A stretch of 61,786 bases of DNA from Acidimicrobiales bacterium (GTDB lineage: Bacteria > Actinomycetota > Acidimicrobiia > Acidimicrobiales > UBA8592), in contig JASLWO010000054.1 of NCBI GenBank assembly GCA_030740795.1, forward strand, positions 1 to 61,786. Direction: 5' to 3'. Below the pieces are notes generated by a model. It saw only the letters and a list, made by a program, of their open reading frames with translations. It was not told where the DNA came from and ran no database searches. The translations under genes were made by a program, and so were the position numbers. Shown one piece after another: positions 37,990 to 46,713 of this stretch. Numbering within the stretch: the stretch's first letter is position 1; each line of letters begins with the position of its first letter.

Positions 37990-38587
37990 TGAACTTATTC
38001 ATGGTTTTTTCGTACCCTTCAGATACGAGAGTTTCAATGGCTTCTATTGATTTTAGAACACACGAATCTATCTTCTCTTGATCCTGTTTGGAGGGGCGTT
38101 TCAGAACAAAATTTCTTCCTTGTTCAGAGATCTCTGGTTTCCCTATCCCAATTCGTAATCTACCAAAATCTCTTGTGTGGATGTGTTGTTCAATTGATTT
38201 AAGACCATTATGACCGGCTAAACCTCCTCCAAGCTTTAATTTCATAGCACCAGGTTGTAAATCAAGTTCATCATGGATGATAAGAAGATCTTCGGGATTG
38301 GATATGTTGTATAGCTGAGTTAATTTTTGTACTGCAAGTCCTGATTCGTTCATGAAAGTTTGTGGAATGGCAAGAACTATTCTTTGAGAAGCAATTCTTA
38401 TCTCGCTGCAGGAAGCTAACGCTTTATTTTTCTTAAAGGCTCCGACATGCTTGACTGAAAAGGCTTTAGCGACTTGGTGTCCAACATTATGTCGTGTGTT
38501 CTGGTATTTCTCTCCAGGATTTCCTAACCCAACAACTAGCAAATCTGGTGGTGAGGTTGTTTTGCGCTTGCGCTGTCTACGCAGCAC
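37976..38587 (-). CDS. pth: Peptidyl-tRNA hydrolase
   Basis: 203 residues, GTG start. LLVVGLGNPGEKYQNTRHNVG holds the catalytic His; QTFMNESG the tRNA-binding Asn; IHDELDLQPG the catalytic Asp; GLAGHNGLKSIEQ the second Asn. A basic N-terminal extension of about 15 residues (LRRQRKRKT) precedes the usual start. It recycles peptidyl-tRNAs released from ribosomes. Five bp separate it from rplY. Confidence 0.97.
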   Translation of the reverse strand: MLRRQRKRKTTSPPDLLVVGLGNPGEKYQNTRHNVGHQVAKAFSVKHVGAFKKNKALASCSEIRIASQRIVLAIPQTFMNESGLAVQKLTQLYNISNPEDLLIIHDELDLQPGAMKLKLGGGLAGHNGLKSIEQHIHTRDFGRLRIGIGKPEISEQGRNFVLKRPSKQDQEKIDSCVLKSIEAIETLVSEGYEKTMNKFNGDI

Positions 38588-38592
38588 GGGTC

Positions 38593-39285
38593 TTATTCGC
38601 TATCTTCGGCTGGAGTTTCTTCGGTTTCTCCAGAATCATCACCTTCAGCACCTGAATCTTCTCCATCTTCTCCATCTTCTAGCAGTCCCATTTCAGCGGC
38701 TTCTTCAGCTGCTATTGATTCCATAGTTGATCGAGTGACTGTTCCAACTGCAACGGTCTCTTCTGGGTCAACCTCAGTTCTTACTCCTTCAGGAAGTTTT
38801 ATGTCTTCTACCCTGACTGAGCTATTTATCTCCAAGTTAGAAACATCTACGATTAATTCGTTTGGAATCGCCTGTGGCAAAGATAATACGGAAAGGGAGA
38901 ACATAGTTTGATCAACCATGCCATTTTCATCAGTGACTTTTTTCGCATCTCCTTCAAGTTTTAGCCGCACTTCAACAGCTAGTTCTTGATTTGGGTCGAC
39001 TCTAACGAAATCAACATGGATGACTTCATTCTTTACGGGATGCCTTTGGAGGGTTTTTAAGATTGAGAGTTGATTTGAACCTCCAACATTTATTTGGATC
39101 AGAGCGTTAAGACCAGCTTCTGTAGTTAATGCCCCACGCAAATCTGTGTAGTCGACGCTGAACACCAGAGCATCTTCGCCCAGACCATAAAGGACCCCGG
39201 GTACTCTTCCATCACGTCGTAAACGACGGGACGAGCGACTCCCAAGTTCTTTTTTTTCTTCAGTGTTTAATACTAAATCTGCCAT
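38593..39285 (-). CDS. rplY: Ribosomal protein bL25, long CTC form
   Basis: 230 residues. The N-terminal L25 domain binds 5S rRNA (RRLRRDGRVPGVLYGLGEDA, then LIQINVGGSNQLSILKTLQRHPVK). The C-terminal TL5/CTC domain follows at about 100-190. The last 45 residues are an acidic tail rich in Glu, Asp, Gly and Ser (DGEDGEDSGAEGDD), as in many actinobacterial L25 proteins. The gene lies between pth and prs on the same strand. Confidence 0.96.
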   Translation of the reverse strand: MADLVLNTEEKKELGSRSSRRLRRDGRVPGVLYGLGEDALVFSVDYTDLRGALTTEAGLNALIQINVGGSNQLSILKTLQRHPVKNEVIHVDFVRVDPNQELAVEVRLKLEGDAKKVTDENGMVDQTMFSLSVLSLPQAIPNELIVDVSNLEINSSVRVEDIKLPEGVRTEVDPEETVAVGTVTRSTMESIAAEEAAEMGLLEDGEDGEDSGAEGDDSGETEETPAEDSE

Positions 39286-39385
39286 TTTGATCTTCCTACC
39301 AACTAACTCAAATAGTAAGTCGCGAGTGATGTTTTACCAGATCCAAAGTGTACCCGTGAGATTTAGCTGAACCACCCGTTTGCTT

Positions 39386-40366
39386 CTAGCTTAAATGTTT
39401 ACCGCCAAATATTTCGCTAACGCTTGTATCTTCAAAAACAGCATCTAAGGCGGATGCAATAATTCCAGCGACAGATAGAACTTTGATCTTATCAATGTGT
39501 TTATTTTCGGGTAGAGGCAGAGTGTTTGTCATAGCAATTTCCTTGATTACAGAGCCCTGTATTCGCTCAATTGCTGGATCTGAAAAAACACCATGTGTTG
39601 TGCAAGCATAGATTTCTTTAGCCCCTTTTTCGGCAAGTAGTTCGGCAGCTCCCACTATGGTCCCTCCCGTATCAATCATGTCGTCTATCAGGACGCAGAC
39701 GCGGCCATCAACATCCCCCATTACGTCTTTAGACTCGATGACGTTCTTCTTATTTTTTACCCTTCGTTTATGAACAATGGCGAGATCAGCTGCGAGTTCG
39801 CTTGCATATCGTTCAGCTACTTTAACTCGTCCTGTATCGGGAGATATGACAACGAGGTCGTCTCCGAGGGTACGCATGTATTCAACTAGGACTGGCATGG
39901 CGGTTAAATGGTCAACGGGTTTCTCGAAAAATCCTTGTATCTGACCTGAATGGAGATCTACAGATACCATTCTGCTAACTCCAGCTGCAATGAAAAGTGT
40001 GGCTAGAAGGCGGGCGGTGATTGGTTCTCGCCCTTCAGATTTTCTATCTTGTCGAGCGTACCCATAGAACGGGCAGACAACAGTTATTCTTTTGGCAGAG
40101 GCACGTCGTGCCGCATCAACCATTATGAGTTGTTCCATTATTGAATCGTTGATTGTCATTCCTTCAGATGCAGAGTGGCTTTGGATGATAAAAACATCTC
40201 CTCCGCGAACCGATTCAGAGAATCTGCAGTGAATTTCTCCATTCGCAAACTCAGCAAGGTTTGGTTGGTCAAGTTGTACCCCCAAATGGTCAGCTATTTC
40301 TTGTGCTAAGGGAAGGTTTGACCTACCAGAAATAAGGTGGAGTCGTTTTTTAGTTATTAGTTCCAT
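39386..40366 (-). CDS. prs: Ribose-phosphate pyrophosphokinase
   Basis: 326 residues, ATG behind AAGGAAC. LHLISGRSNLPLAQEIA starts the chain; ATP site PFYGYARQDRKSEGREPIT; PRPP synthetase signature DLHSGQIQGFF; PRPP loop VLIDDMIDTGGTIVGAAELL; flexible loop VHKRRVKNKKNVIE. It makes PRPP from ribose 5-phosphate and ATP for nucleotide, His and Trp synthesis. PRPP also feeds the uracil phosphoribosyltransferase at 60579. tRNA-Gln lies just upstream on the same strand. Confidence 0.98.
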   Translation of the reverse strand: MELITKKRLHLISGRSNLPLAQEIADHLGVQLDQPNLAEFANGEIHCRFSESVRGGDVFIIQSHSASEGMTINDSIMEQLIMVDAARRASAKRITVVCPFYGYARQDRKSEGREPITARLLATLFIAAGVSRMVSVDLHSGQIQGFFEKPVDHLTAMPVLVEYMRTLGDDLVVISPDTGRVKVAERYASELAADLAIVHKRRVKNKKNVIESKDVMGDVDGRVCVLIDDMIDTGGTIVGAAELLAEKGAKEIYACTTHGVFSDPAIERIQGSVIKEIAMTNTLPLPENKHIDKIKVLSVAGIIASALDAVFEDTSVSEIFGGKHLS

Positions 40367-40390
40367 AAGTGTTCCTTATTTTTCATGTTG

Positions 40391-40463
40391 CTGGCCCGGC
40401 AGGACTTGAACCTGCAACCTCCTGGATCAAAACCAGGCGTTCCGCCAATTGAACTACGGGCCA
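40391..40463 (-). tRNA. tRNA-Gln (anticodon UUG)
   Basis: Minus-strand cloverleaf: acceptor stem TGGCCCG/CGGGCCA, D-arm, anticodon stem CCTGG/CCAGG with loop TTTTGAT (anticodon TTG), T-arm GCAGG-TTCAAGT-CCTGC, discriminator G. 73 nt, CCA not encoded. It sits upstream of prs. Confidence 0.96.
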
Positions 40464-40647
40464 TTGCTGTTATTCCTGAACCTATCGTATCTCACTGGGT
40501 TCTATGCATTCAGGTAATGATTTGTTGGTGTTTCTTCTCTCTCGATATTCCATATTTCTAGAATACATTTTGGTGGTGCTCTAGGAAAATTATTTTTTGT
40601 TGGGCAAACACCGCTTTGCGGGAATCTTCAGGTAGTCTTCAACCGCT

Positions 40648-40746
40648 ATGGGTTCATTAATTAAGAAACGTCGTAAAAGAATGAGGAAGAAAAAGCACCG
40701 TAAGATGTTGAAGCGAACAAGAGCTCAACGTCAACGCGGGAAATAA
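40648..40746 (+). CDS. Small ribosomal subunit protein bS22 (AURKAIP1/COX24-like)
   Basis: A 32-residue, very basic protein: it starts MGSLIKKRRKRMRKKKHRKM and ends with RAQRQRGK. This is the pattern of the actinobacterial protein annotated as AURKAIP1/COX24 domain, identified in mycobacterial ribosome structures as bS22 (about 33 residues). More than half the residues are Lys or Arg. No strong ribosome-binding site is seen; a GGTAG lies 14 nt upstream. It is a single plus-strand gene between minus-strand tRNA-Gln and ispE. A small CCGC-TTT-GCGG hairpin lies about 30 bp upstream. Confidence 0.92.
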   Translation: MGSLIKKRRKRMRKKKHRKMLKRTRAQRQRGK

Positions 40747-40761
40747 ATTCTCTTCCCCAAT

Positions 40762-41493
40762 TCATTGTGTTTGCGTAGATCTGATTGTACTTGCACGCGT
40801 CGTTTGTGTCACGATGAAACCTTCTCCTGGATAACTGCCTTCAACAAACCATGTGGAGCCGCTGCCGGCGAGCCTGGGAGTCTGACCAGAATGTTTTTCT
40901 AGCTTATCTCTCCAAAGCCATAGGTGAGGTTCAACTTTTAACGCTGCCAGTTCAAGGTCATTTCCATTGGTCCCTTTGGGAGATCCCATTTCGTCCCATG
41001 TTTCATAGACATCGGCAGTAGAACAACCGAATGGGGGAATCAAAAGCGTAAATACCCTTTTTTCGTATTTAAGATTTTTGATCTCTTCTCCTATTCCTTT
41101 AACTAAAGCGTGTCCTCCTCGGATGTTGAAAGGAATGTCGGATCCTAGGTCAACTGCTTTTATTTCATCAGTGAAACGAGCCCAGCGGAAAATAGATGCG
41201 GCATTAGCTGAACCTCCGCCTAAACCACCGCCTGGGGGGATGTTCTTGATTACCGTGACTTTCTTTTCTGCACCCACCATTTTAAGTGCTCTTAGAACAA
41301 GGTCTTCTTCTTCTGGTGGGGTAATGGGATAATTCCCTGTGTAGGTTACGCTATTGCCCTCATCTTCGATCGTTAGAGTATCAGCAAAATCGATGGTGAC
41401 CATCTCAGATTCTATAGTGTGTAATCCATCTGAGCGTACGCCTGTAATTCTTAATGAAAGTGTTAGTTTGGCAGGTGAGGTTAGTTCAATCAT
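40762..41493 (-). CDS. ispE: 4-diphosphocytidyl-2-C-methyl-D-erythritol kinase
   Basis: 243 residues, somewhat shorter than the usual 280-310. The GHMP kinase pattern is clear: SPAKLTLSLRITGVRSDGLH at the N-terminus, the ATP loop PPGGGLGGGSANAASIFRW, and the C-terminal LAGSGSTWFVEG. SDIPFNIRGGHALVKGIGEE is also conserved. It acts in the MEP route to isoprenoids. The ksgA-ispE order is common in actinobacteria; 17 bp separate the two. The missing length is mostly in the middle, which looks like compact divergence rather than truncation. Confidence 0.93.
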   Translation of the reverse strand: MIELTSPAKLTLSLRITGVRSDGLHTIESEMVTIDFADTLTIEDEGNSVTYTGNYPITPPEEEDLVLRALKMVGAEKKVTVIKNIPPGGGLGGGSANAASIFRWARFTDEIKAVDLGSDIPFNIRGGHALVKGIGEEIKNLKYEKRVFTLLIPPFGCSTADVYETWDEMGSPKGTNGNDLELAALKVEPHLWLWRDKLEKHSGQTPRLAGSGSTWFVEGSYPGEGFIVTQTTRASTIRSTQTQ

Positions 41494-41510
41494 TACTGGA
41501 CGCTTGTTCT

Positions 41511-42344
41511 CTATTGATTTTCCGCATGTAACCCATTGGCAAGATCTATCCAGTTCTTCACAGAGAGTTCTTCAGGTCTTTGGCGAGGGTCTATATTAGC
41601 TTCGTCAAAAACGGATGGGTTAATTGCATGCCCGATGGATTTCCTAAGCATTTTTCTTCGATGAGTAAAGGCATTACGAACGATCTGGTTAAAAATTTTG
41701 ATATTGACTGGAATTGGCGAAGTACGTCGTTTGAATTGCAGGAGCGCTGAGTCAATTCTCGGTATGGGGTAGAAGACTTCTGGGGAAATTCTCCCTAATA
41801 TCTTGGCTTCAGCCCAATACTGTGACTTGACGGATGGGATTCCATATGCGCTCGTTCCAGGGATTGCGGCAAAGCGTTCGGCGACTTCTTTTTGCACCAT
41901 TACATATATTTCTTCTACTTCCGGTGCTTGTTCCAAAATATTTATTAGTAGTGGCGAGGCAATGTTGTATGGAAGATTTGAGATCATTTTCCAAGTTCCT
42001 TTCCTTTCGGAAAGAAACGTTTTCCAAGGAATTTTCATGGCATCTGCATGGATGATCTGAACTTTTTGTTCTACCCCATGGTCGTTGAGAACTTCTGAGA
42101 GCGCTGGTAAGAGGAAACGGTCATATTCAATAGCGACTACGGAACTGAACTTTGAGAGTTCGCAAGTTAGTGAACCGAACCCCGGTCCGATTTCGAGAAT
42201 TTGATCCTCTGACTTAACCTTTGCTTCACGAATAATTTTGTGGATTGTGTTGGGATCAATGACAAAATTCTGGCCTAATGATTTTGATGGTTTTATTTGG
42301 TGCCGTTCCATAAGATCTATAAGATCTTTTTTCCCTAATGTCAT
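41511..42344 (-). CDS. rsmA: 16S rRNA dimethyladenosine transferase (KsgA/RsmA)
   Basis: About 277 residues from the ATG at 42344 (MTLGKKDL), which follows GGGAATAGAG; an in-frame ATG 27 bp earlier is possible. KPSKSLGQNFVIDPNTIHKI is the family hallmark. The SAM site is ILEIGPGFGSLTCELS and the catalytic NLPY motif is in ISNLPYNIASPLL. The C-terminal domain has RNAFTHRRKMLRKSI. It dimethylates the two adjacent adenines at the 3' end of 16S rRNA. Confidence 0.97.
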   Translation of the reverse strand: MTLGKKDLIDLMERHQIKPSKSLGQNFVIDPNTIHKIIREAKVKSEDQILEIGPGFGSLTCELSKFSSVVAIEYDRFLLPALSEVLNDHGVEQKVQIIHADAMKIPWKTFLSERKGTWKMISNLPYNIASPLLINILEQAPEVEEIYVMVQKEVAERFAAIPGTSAYGIPSVKSQYWAEAKILGRISPEVFYPIPRIDSALLQFKRRTSPIPVNIKIFNQIVRNAFTHRRKMLRKSIGHAINPSVFDEANIDPRQRPEELSVKNWIDLANGLHAENQ

Positions 42345-42432
42345 GTCTCTATTCCCTTTGAGCCATCTCAATGCTCCAGTGCATTTAAGTTTCGCCTAGT
42401 ACCTTGCTAAGCAGATTTACTGGGTATTGCAT

Positions 42433-43236
42433 TTATCGGCATACCCAATGTTGCCAACCGCCGCCGGATGCTTGGTATATCAGCCAAGCACTGACATTTA
42501 TATTAGCGATTGGGTCATAGGCGCTGTATCCCGGATAGCCAGCCGTGTTCGCCCTAGCATCCCAATATTGGGGTAGATGCTGCATTAGACCAGCTGCGCC
42601 ACTTGAAGGGTTAGTAGCATTTGGTTGGCCCATGCTTTCGCATTGCATGATTCTAAGAAAGCGGTTTGTGTCGCTGCTAGGTCCTCCATAGGAATTAATA
42701 GCTGATTCAACTGATTGCCTCCACTGTTCTACATCTGCAATGAAGTTAGTATCCGGTGTTGGGTCTGGTGTTGGGTTTTGTGTTGGGGGGTCCGGCGAGG
42801 GAGGTGAGGAACCTATGTTCTCAGATGCGGAGAGTGGAGGTGAGAAACTCGAGATGGTAGTGATTGCATCTCCTTTAGGAACGAAATTAGGGGTGTAGGG
42901 TTCTAGATTAATATTTTCTGATCGAAGAGTTTCTTTGTATCTGTCTTGCGTTTCTTGAGCGTTAAAGTCAGTTCCTGTGGTTGCCTTTGTTTGTTCCTCT
43001 ACTGTTTCGTTCGGGATACCTTCTGCTATTTCTACAGAGCGTATTGTATTTGGTTCTGATTGGCTGAGTGCTTCTTCTAGAAACGCTGGCTCGGTGGGTC
43101 CGGTCAGAGAAAATATAACTGAAATGACTGCGAGCAGCACTATTGAGGCACCTACGATGGGAAATCGTAGAGCATGTAAAATTCTGAAGCTTGTTAGTTC
43201 TTGCAGTTCTCTACCTCCGCCCGACTGCACACTCAT
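42433..43236 (-). CDS. Membrane-anchored lytic transglycosylase (SLT/Rpf-like)
   Basis: About 267 residues from the ATG at 43236, preceded by GAGGAAATA. A short cytoplasmic part is followed by one membrane helix (about 24-44, PIVGASIVLLAVISVIF), a Pro/Ser/Thr-rich linker with PTQNPTPDPTPDT, and a C-terminal SLT domain of about 90 residues: FLRIMQCESMGQPNA carries the catalytic Glu, then SSGAAGLMQHLPQYWD. It would cleave peptidoglycan outside the membrane. It occupies the place held by rpfB between tatD and ksgA in other actinobacteria, so a resuscitation or wall-growth role is plausible. Confidence 0.88.
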   Translation of the reverse strand: MSVQSGGGRELQELTSFRILHALRFPIVGASIVLLAVISVIFSLTGPTEPAFLEEALSQSEPNTIRSVEIAEGIPNETVEEQTKATTGTDFNAQETQDRYKETLRSENINLEPYTPNFVPKGDAITTISSFSPPLSASENIGSSPPSPDPPTQNPTPDPTPDTNFIADVEQWRQSVESAINSYGGPSSDTNRFLRIMQCESMGQPNATNPSSGAAGLMQHLPQYWDARANTAGYPGYSAYDPIANINVSAWLIYQASGGGWQHWVCR

Positions 43237-43288
43237 TATTTCCTCACAGATGGGAAAAGGCAACCTGAGCGGTTTCGCTTTGTCAGTT

Positions 43289-44089
43289 CTATGTTCTAGG
43301 AGTGGTTTCTTGAGGAAGGCTGTAGAACTTATTGGTGTTATTCCATAAAGCTTTAGAAAGGTCCGCTATACCCATGTTAATCTCCGTAGCTACCCTCTCG
43401 GCTATATATGGAAGGTATGCCGGATAGTTTTTCTTCCCTCTCTTGGGAACAGGAGCTAAGTAAGGTGAGTCAGTTTCAATCATTATTCGATCTATTGGAG
43501 TCATTTTCAGAGCTTCCCGAACCTCTGGAGCATTTTTAAATGTGATTATCCCTGAAAATGATAGGTTAGCTCCCCTTGCTAAAGCCATTTCCGCTTCTTG
43601 GGGGCCTCCGGTAAAGCAATGGAAGACGGTCCGAGATGGAGTTCCTTCTGAGTCAAGAATATTAAAGGTTTCTTCCCAGGCGTCTCTTGTATGTATTACC
43701 AAAGGCATATCTTTCTCATTCGCATACCCAATGTGGGAAGAGAAAACCTCTTTTTGTTGCTCTGCTGGTGAATGGTTGTAATAGAAATCTAGACCGCATT
43801 CTCCCACAGCTACTATTTCTGGTTTAGATAGTAGTTCGTGTATCCCTTCAATCCCTTTTGATGCGTCGTGGGGGTGAATACCTGCAGTTGCAAATACTGT
43901 GTTGGGGAATAACTCAGCGAGTCTTACAGCTTGTTTGGAACTTTCAAGATCTGTCCCTATGTTGATAAATTTCTGCACACCTGCTTTGATTCCTTCTTGG
44001 ATTACGTCTTTTTCGGAACCTTCATTTGAAAAGTGGCAGTGGTTGTCTATCCAGCAGAGTTCTTTAGTTTCCGGTTTCATCGGTTTCAA
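43289..44089 (-). CDS. tatD: TatD-family metal-dependent deoxyribonuclease
   Basis: 266 residues. Metal ligands are in IDNHCHFSNEG (H-x-H), VGECGLDFYYN (Glu), LVIHTRDAWEE (His), VFHCFTGGPQEA (His) and IETDSPYLAPVPKRGKKN (Asp). It is a TIM-barrel 3'-5' exonuclease or editing-type hydrolase. The start overlaps the metG stop by 26 bp. The metG-tatD order is widely conserved. Confidence 0.96.
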   Translation of the reverse strand: MKPMKPETKELCWIDNHCHFSNEGSEKDVIQEGIKAGVQKFINIGTDLESSKQAVRLAELFPNTVFATAGIHPHDASKGIEGIHELLSKPEIVAVGECGLDFYYNHSPAEQQKEVFSSHIGYANEKDMPLVIHTRDAWEETFNILDSEGTPSRTVFHCFTGGPQEAEMALARGANLSFSGIITFKNAPEVREALKMTPIDRIMIETDSPYLAPVPKRGKKNYPAYLPYIAERVATEINMGIADLSKALWNNTNKFYSLPQETTPRT

Positions 44090-45716
44090 TCTTACGAAAT
44101 AAAGGGGTTGGCTTTAATAACGGAGAGTCTGGTTGAAGTTCTTGCCGAGCCCAACCATTTTGTTTGCCAAGCATAGAGTCCAAGGTTTGACTGGAGAACG
44201 GCAAGAAAGGTTGGAACATGATTCTGATCCCATTTATCGCACTTAAAGCAACGAAAAGAATGGTCAATCCCCTTGGCTCATCTATTTTCAAAATTTTCCA
44301 AGGCTCAGTTGCGTTAAGGTACCGATTTGTTGCTTGAGCTGTTTCCATAGCGGTTCTTAAAGCGGCTCTGAGTTCAACTTGGTCGAATTGCTCTAAAGAA
44401 ATTCGTAATGAATCATCTACTTGGTTCAGTAAGGCTTGGTCGTCTGGTGTGAATTCACCAGGTGAAGGAATCGCCTGATTGCTATTTTTATATACCATTG
44501 ACAAAACTCTATTTACGAGATTTCCCCAATTTGAAACGAGTTCGTCATTAACGCGACGAACGATTTCTTCCTCAGAAATCTCAGTGTCGGCTTGTTCAGG
44601 AAAATTTGCGGCCAGTGCGTAACGTAGAGCGTCTGGTTGGTATTTTTCCAATCCTTCAGAGATCGTTAATCCCACTCCTCGGCTTGCGGATGCTTTACCG
44701 CCTTTGAATGTGACGTATTGGTTCGCTGGTATGTCATCAGGTAGATGAAGGTCTTCTCCCCCTATTGCGTCTTTGGTGGCTAAAAGTTGAGCAGGCCAGA
44801 ATAGCGCATGGAAAGGGATATTGTCTTTCCCGATGAAATACACGTGGCGAGCGTCTTTGTTGTGCCACCAGTGCCTCCATTTTTCGTCATCACCTGTTTT
44901 GGTTGCCCATTCTCGTGATGCAGATAGGTACCCGATCACTGCGTCGTACCAGACATAGATACGTTTGCCTTCACCTAAATCGTCAACAGGTATTTTAACT
45001 CCCCAGTCAAGGTCACGTGTGATTGCTCTATCGATAAGTCCTTCGTCAGTTAGCCATCCTTTGGCGAAATTTATGACATGGTTTCTCCATCCTTCTTGTT
45101 CTCCTAGGTACCCGCTCAATTTTTCATTGAAGTCTGAGTATCTGAAATAGAAATGTTCTGTTTCTCTTGCTTCAGGGGTAGCTTCGGACAATTTCGACCT
45201 TGGCGAAATTAGATCTGTCGCATCATATGTTTTCCCGCATTGATCGCACTGGTCTCCTCTGGCTTCGTTATAGCTACAGTGAGGGCAAATTCCTTCCACA
45301 TACCTGTCTGGGAGGAATCTTTGAGCTTCAGGATCGTACAGTTGACTAGTGATTCGTTTGTCTATAAAGCCATTTTGTAATTGGGCTAGAAACATTTCTT
45401 GAGTAACTAGTGCGTGGTTTGATGTGCCTGTAGTGGTGTACAGGTCCCAATTGATTCCCAATTCTTCCCATTGTGAAAGAAATTCTTGATGATACCGATT
45501 TACGATGTCTTGAGGGGTTACACCTTCTGCATCTGCTCTAACAGTGATAGGAGTTCCATGGACATCGGAGCCACTTACCATGAGCACTTCGTTGCCGATG
45601 ATTCTTTGTTGTCTAGCGAAAATATCTGCAGGAAGGTATGCGCCGGCTAGGTGCCCTAAATGGCGGGAGCCTGAAGCGTAAGGCCATGCGACAGCGACGA
45701 GAACCGGAGTTGACAT
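44064..45716 (-). CDS. metG: Methionyl-tRNA synthetase
   Basis: 550 residues from the ATG at 45716 (STPVLVAVAWPYASGSRHLGH), preceded by TAACCT and 7 nt, so probably leaderless; an in-frame TTG lies two codons earlier. The HIGH-equivalent is SRHLGH. The zinc knuckle is CPHCSYNEARGDQCDQCG. In the KMSKS loop the sequence reads GGKASASRGVG, so the second Lys of KMSKS is Ala. The anticodon-binding domain (WKILK at its end) is present; there is no C-terminal tRNA-binding dimerisation domain. It charges tRNA with methionine. Confidence 0.96.
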   Translation of the reverse strand: MSTPVLVAVAWPYASGSRHLGHLAGAYLPADIFARQQRIIGNEVLMVSGSDVHGTPITVRADAEGVTPQDIVNRYHQEFLSQWEELGINWDLYTTTGTSNHALVTQEMFLAQLQNGFIDKRITSQLYDPEAQRFLPDRYVEGICPHCSYNEARGDQCDQCGKTYDATDLISPRSKLSEATPEARETEHFYFRYSDFNEKLSGYLGEQEGWRNHVINFAKGWLTDEGLIDRAITRDLDWGVKIPVDDLGEGKRIYVWYDAVIGYLSASREWATKTGDDEKWRHWWHNKDARHVYFIGKDNIPFHALFWPAQLLATKDAIGGEDLHLPDDIPANQYVTFKGGKASASRGVGLTISEGLEKYQPDALRYALAANFPEQADTEISEEEIVRRVNDELVSNWGNLVNRVLSMVYKNSNQAIPSPGEFTPDDQALLNQVDDSLRISLEQFDQVELRAALRTAMETAQATNRYLNATEPWKILKIDEPRGLTILFVALSAINGIRIMFQPFLPFSSQTLDSMLGKQNGWARQELQPDSPLLKPTPLFRKIETDETGN

Positions 45717-45765
45717 AGTCAATAGGTTATCCGTCTACGCTTCTCGTTGTGGGGTTTGCTGCGTC

Positions 45766-46653
45766 TTAAGGGTTTTCAATAGAGAGTTCGTACACACGGC
45801 GTTTGCTGACATTGAATTTTTTTACTGTTTCTTTGACTGCGTCGCGGTCGGATTTCCCTTGATCGGTGAATTCTTTTAGTGCATCTAGTAGTTCTTCATC
45901 GGTGGCTTCTCCGCTTTCTTGCCTTCCGCCTATAACGATTACGTACTCGCCTTTGGAGTTCCGGGATTGAAATTTTGTGTTGACGTCGCTAAGTGTTCCG
46001 CGAACAAACTCTTCGTGAATTTTGGTTAGTTCTTTAGCTACTGATATTTGTCGGTCGTTACCGCAGGTTTTCTTTAAATCTTCAATTGTCTGTTTGAGGC
46101 GATTTCCGGATTCATAGAGAACCGTTGTTTTTCTTTCTTCAGATATTTCATGTAGCCGTTCTTTCCTTGCTTTTCCTTTTCGTGGGATGAAACCTTGAAA
46201 AACGTACCTCGTAGTAGGCAGGCCGCTAGCTACTAGCGCTGTGATTCCTGCTGATGGTCCAGGAATCACTTCAATTGTTACTTCCTTTTGGATTGCTTCT
46301 TTAACGATGTGTTCGCCAGGATCTGAGATTCCTGGAAGTCCTGCATCGCTTACTAACGCTACTCTCTGTCCGTTTCTGATCCTTTCTATTATTTCTGCGC
46401 TTTTGGTTAGTTCTGTATGTTCGTTGAGTACAAATAGATCTGGGCGAGGTTTTATCTCTAGTAGTTGAAGCAGTTTTCCAGTTCTTCGTGTATCTTCGCA
46501 GCAAATAAGATCAGCGTTGCTTAATTCTTTAATTGCTCTTATAGAGATATCTTCAAGATTTCCTATAGGGGTGGCAATCAAGACTAGGGCGTGCCTATTC
46601 TCAGGTTGTTCTTTTTTTACGGAATCTAGGTTTTTCATTCTGGAATTGTTCAT
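45766..46653 (-). CDS. rsmI: 16S rRNA 2'-O-ribose C1402 methyltransferase
   Basis: 295 residues. LVLIATPIGNLEDISIRAI and CCEDTRRTGKLLQ are signature elements, as are ALVSDAGLPGISDPGEHIV and PGPSAGITALVASGLPTTR of the tetrapyrrole-methylase fold. The C-terminal helical part ends near KKFNVSKRRVYE. It modifies C1402 of 16S rRNA, close to the sites of RsmA. It lies 43 bp upstream of metG on the same strand. The first codons (NNSRMKN) may be upstream of the true start. Confidence 0.96.
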   Translation of the reverse strand: MNNSRMKNLDSVKKEQPENRHALVLIATPIGNLEDISIRAIKELSNADLICCEDTRRTGKLLQLLEIKPRPDLFVLNEHTELTKSAEIIERIRNGQRVALVSDAGLPGISDPGEHIVKEAIQKEVTIEVIPGPSAGITALVASGLPTTRYVFQGFIPRKGKARKERLHEISEERKTTVLYESGNRLKQTIEDLKKTCGNDRQISVAKELTKIHEEFVRGTLSDVNTKFQSRNSKGEYVIVIGGRQESGEATDEELLDALKEFTDQGKSDRDAVKETVKKFNVSKRRVYELSIENP

Positions 46654-46713
46654 TTGGGTGCCGGTAGGGACAGAAGTACATGAAACTTTGGATAGGTCAG
46701 GTCGTTTAGATGA

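Noticed and set aside
40600-40640. CCGC-TTT-GCGG hairpin as a terminator
   Set aside because: Only a 4-bp stem without a following T-run; noted in the bS22 entry but too weak to call.
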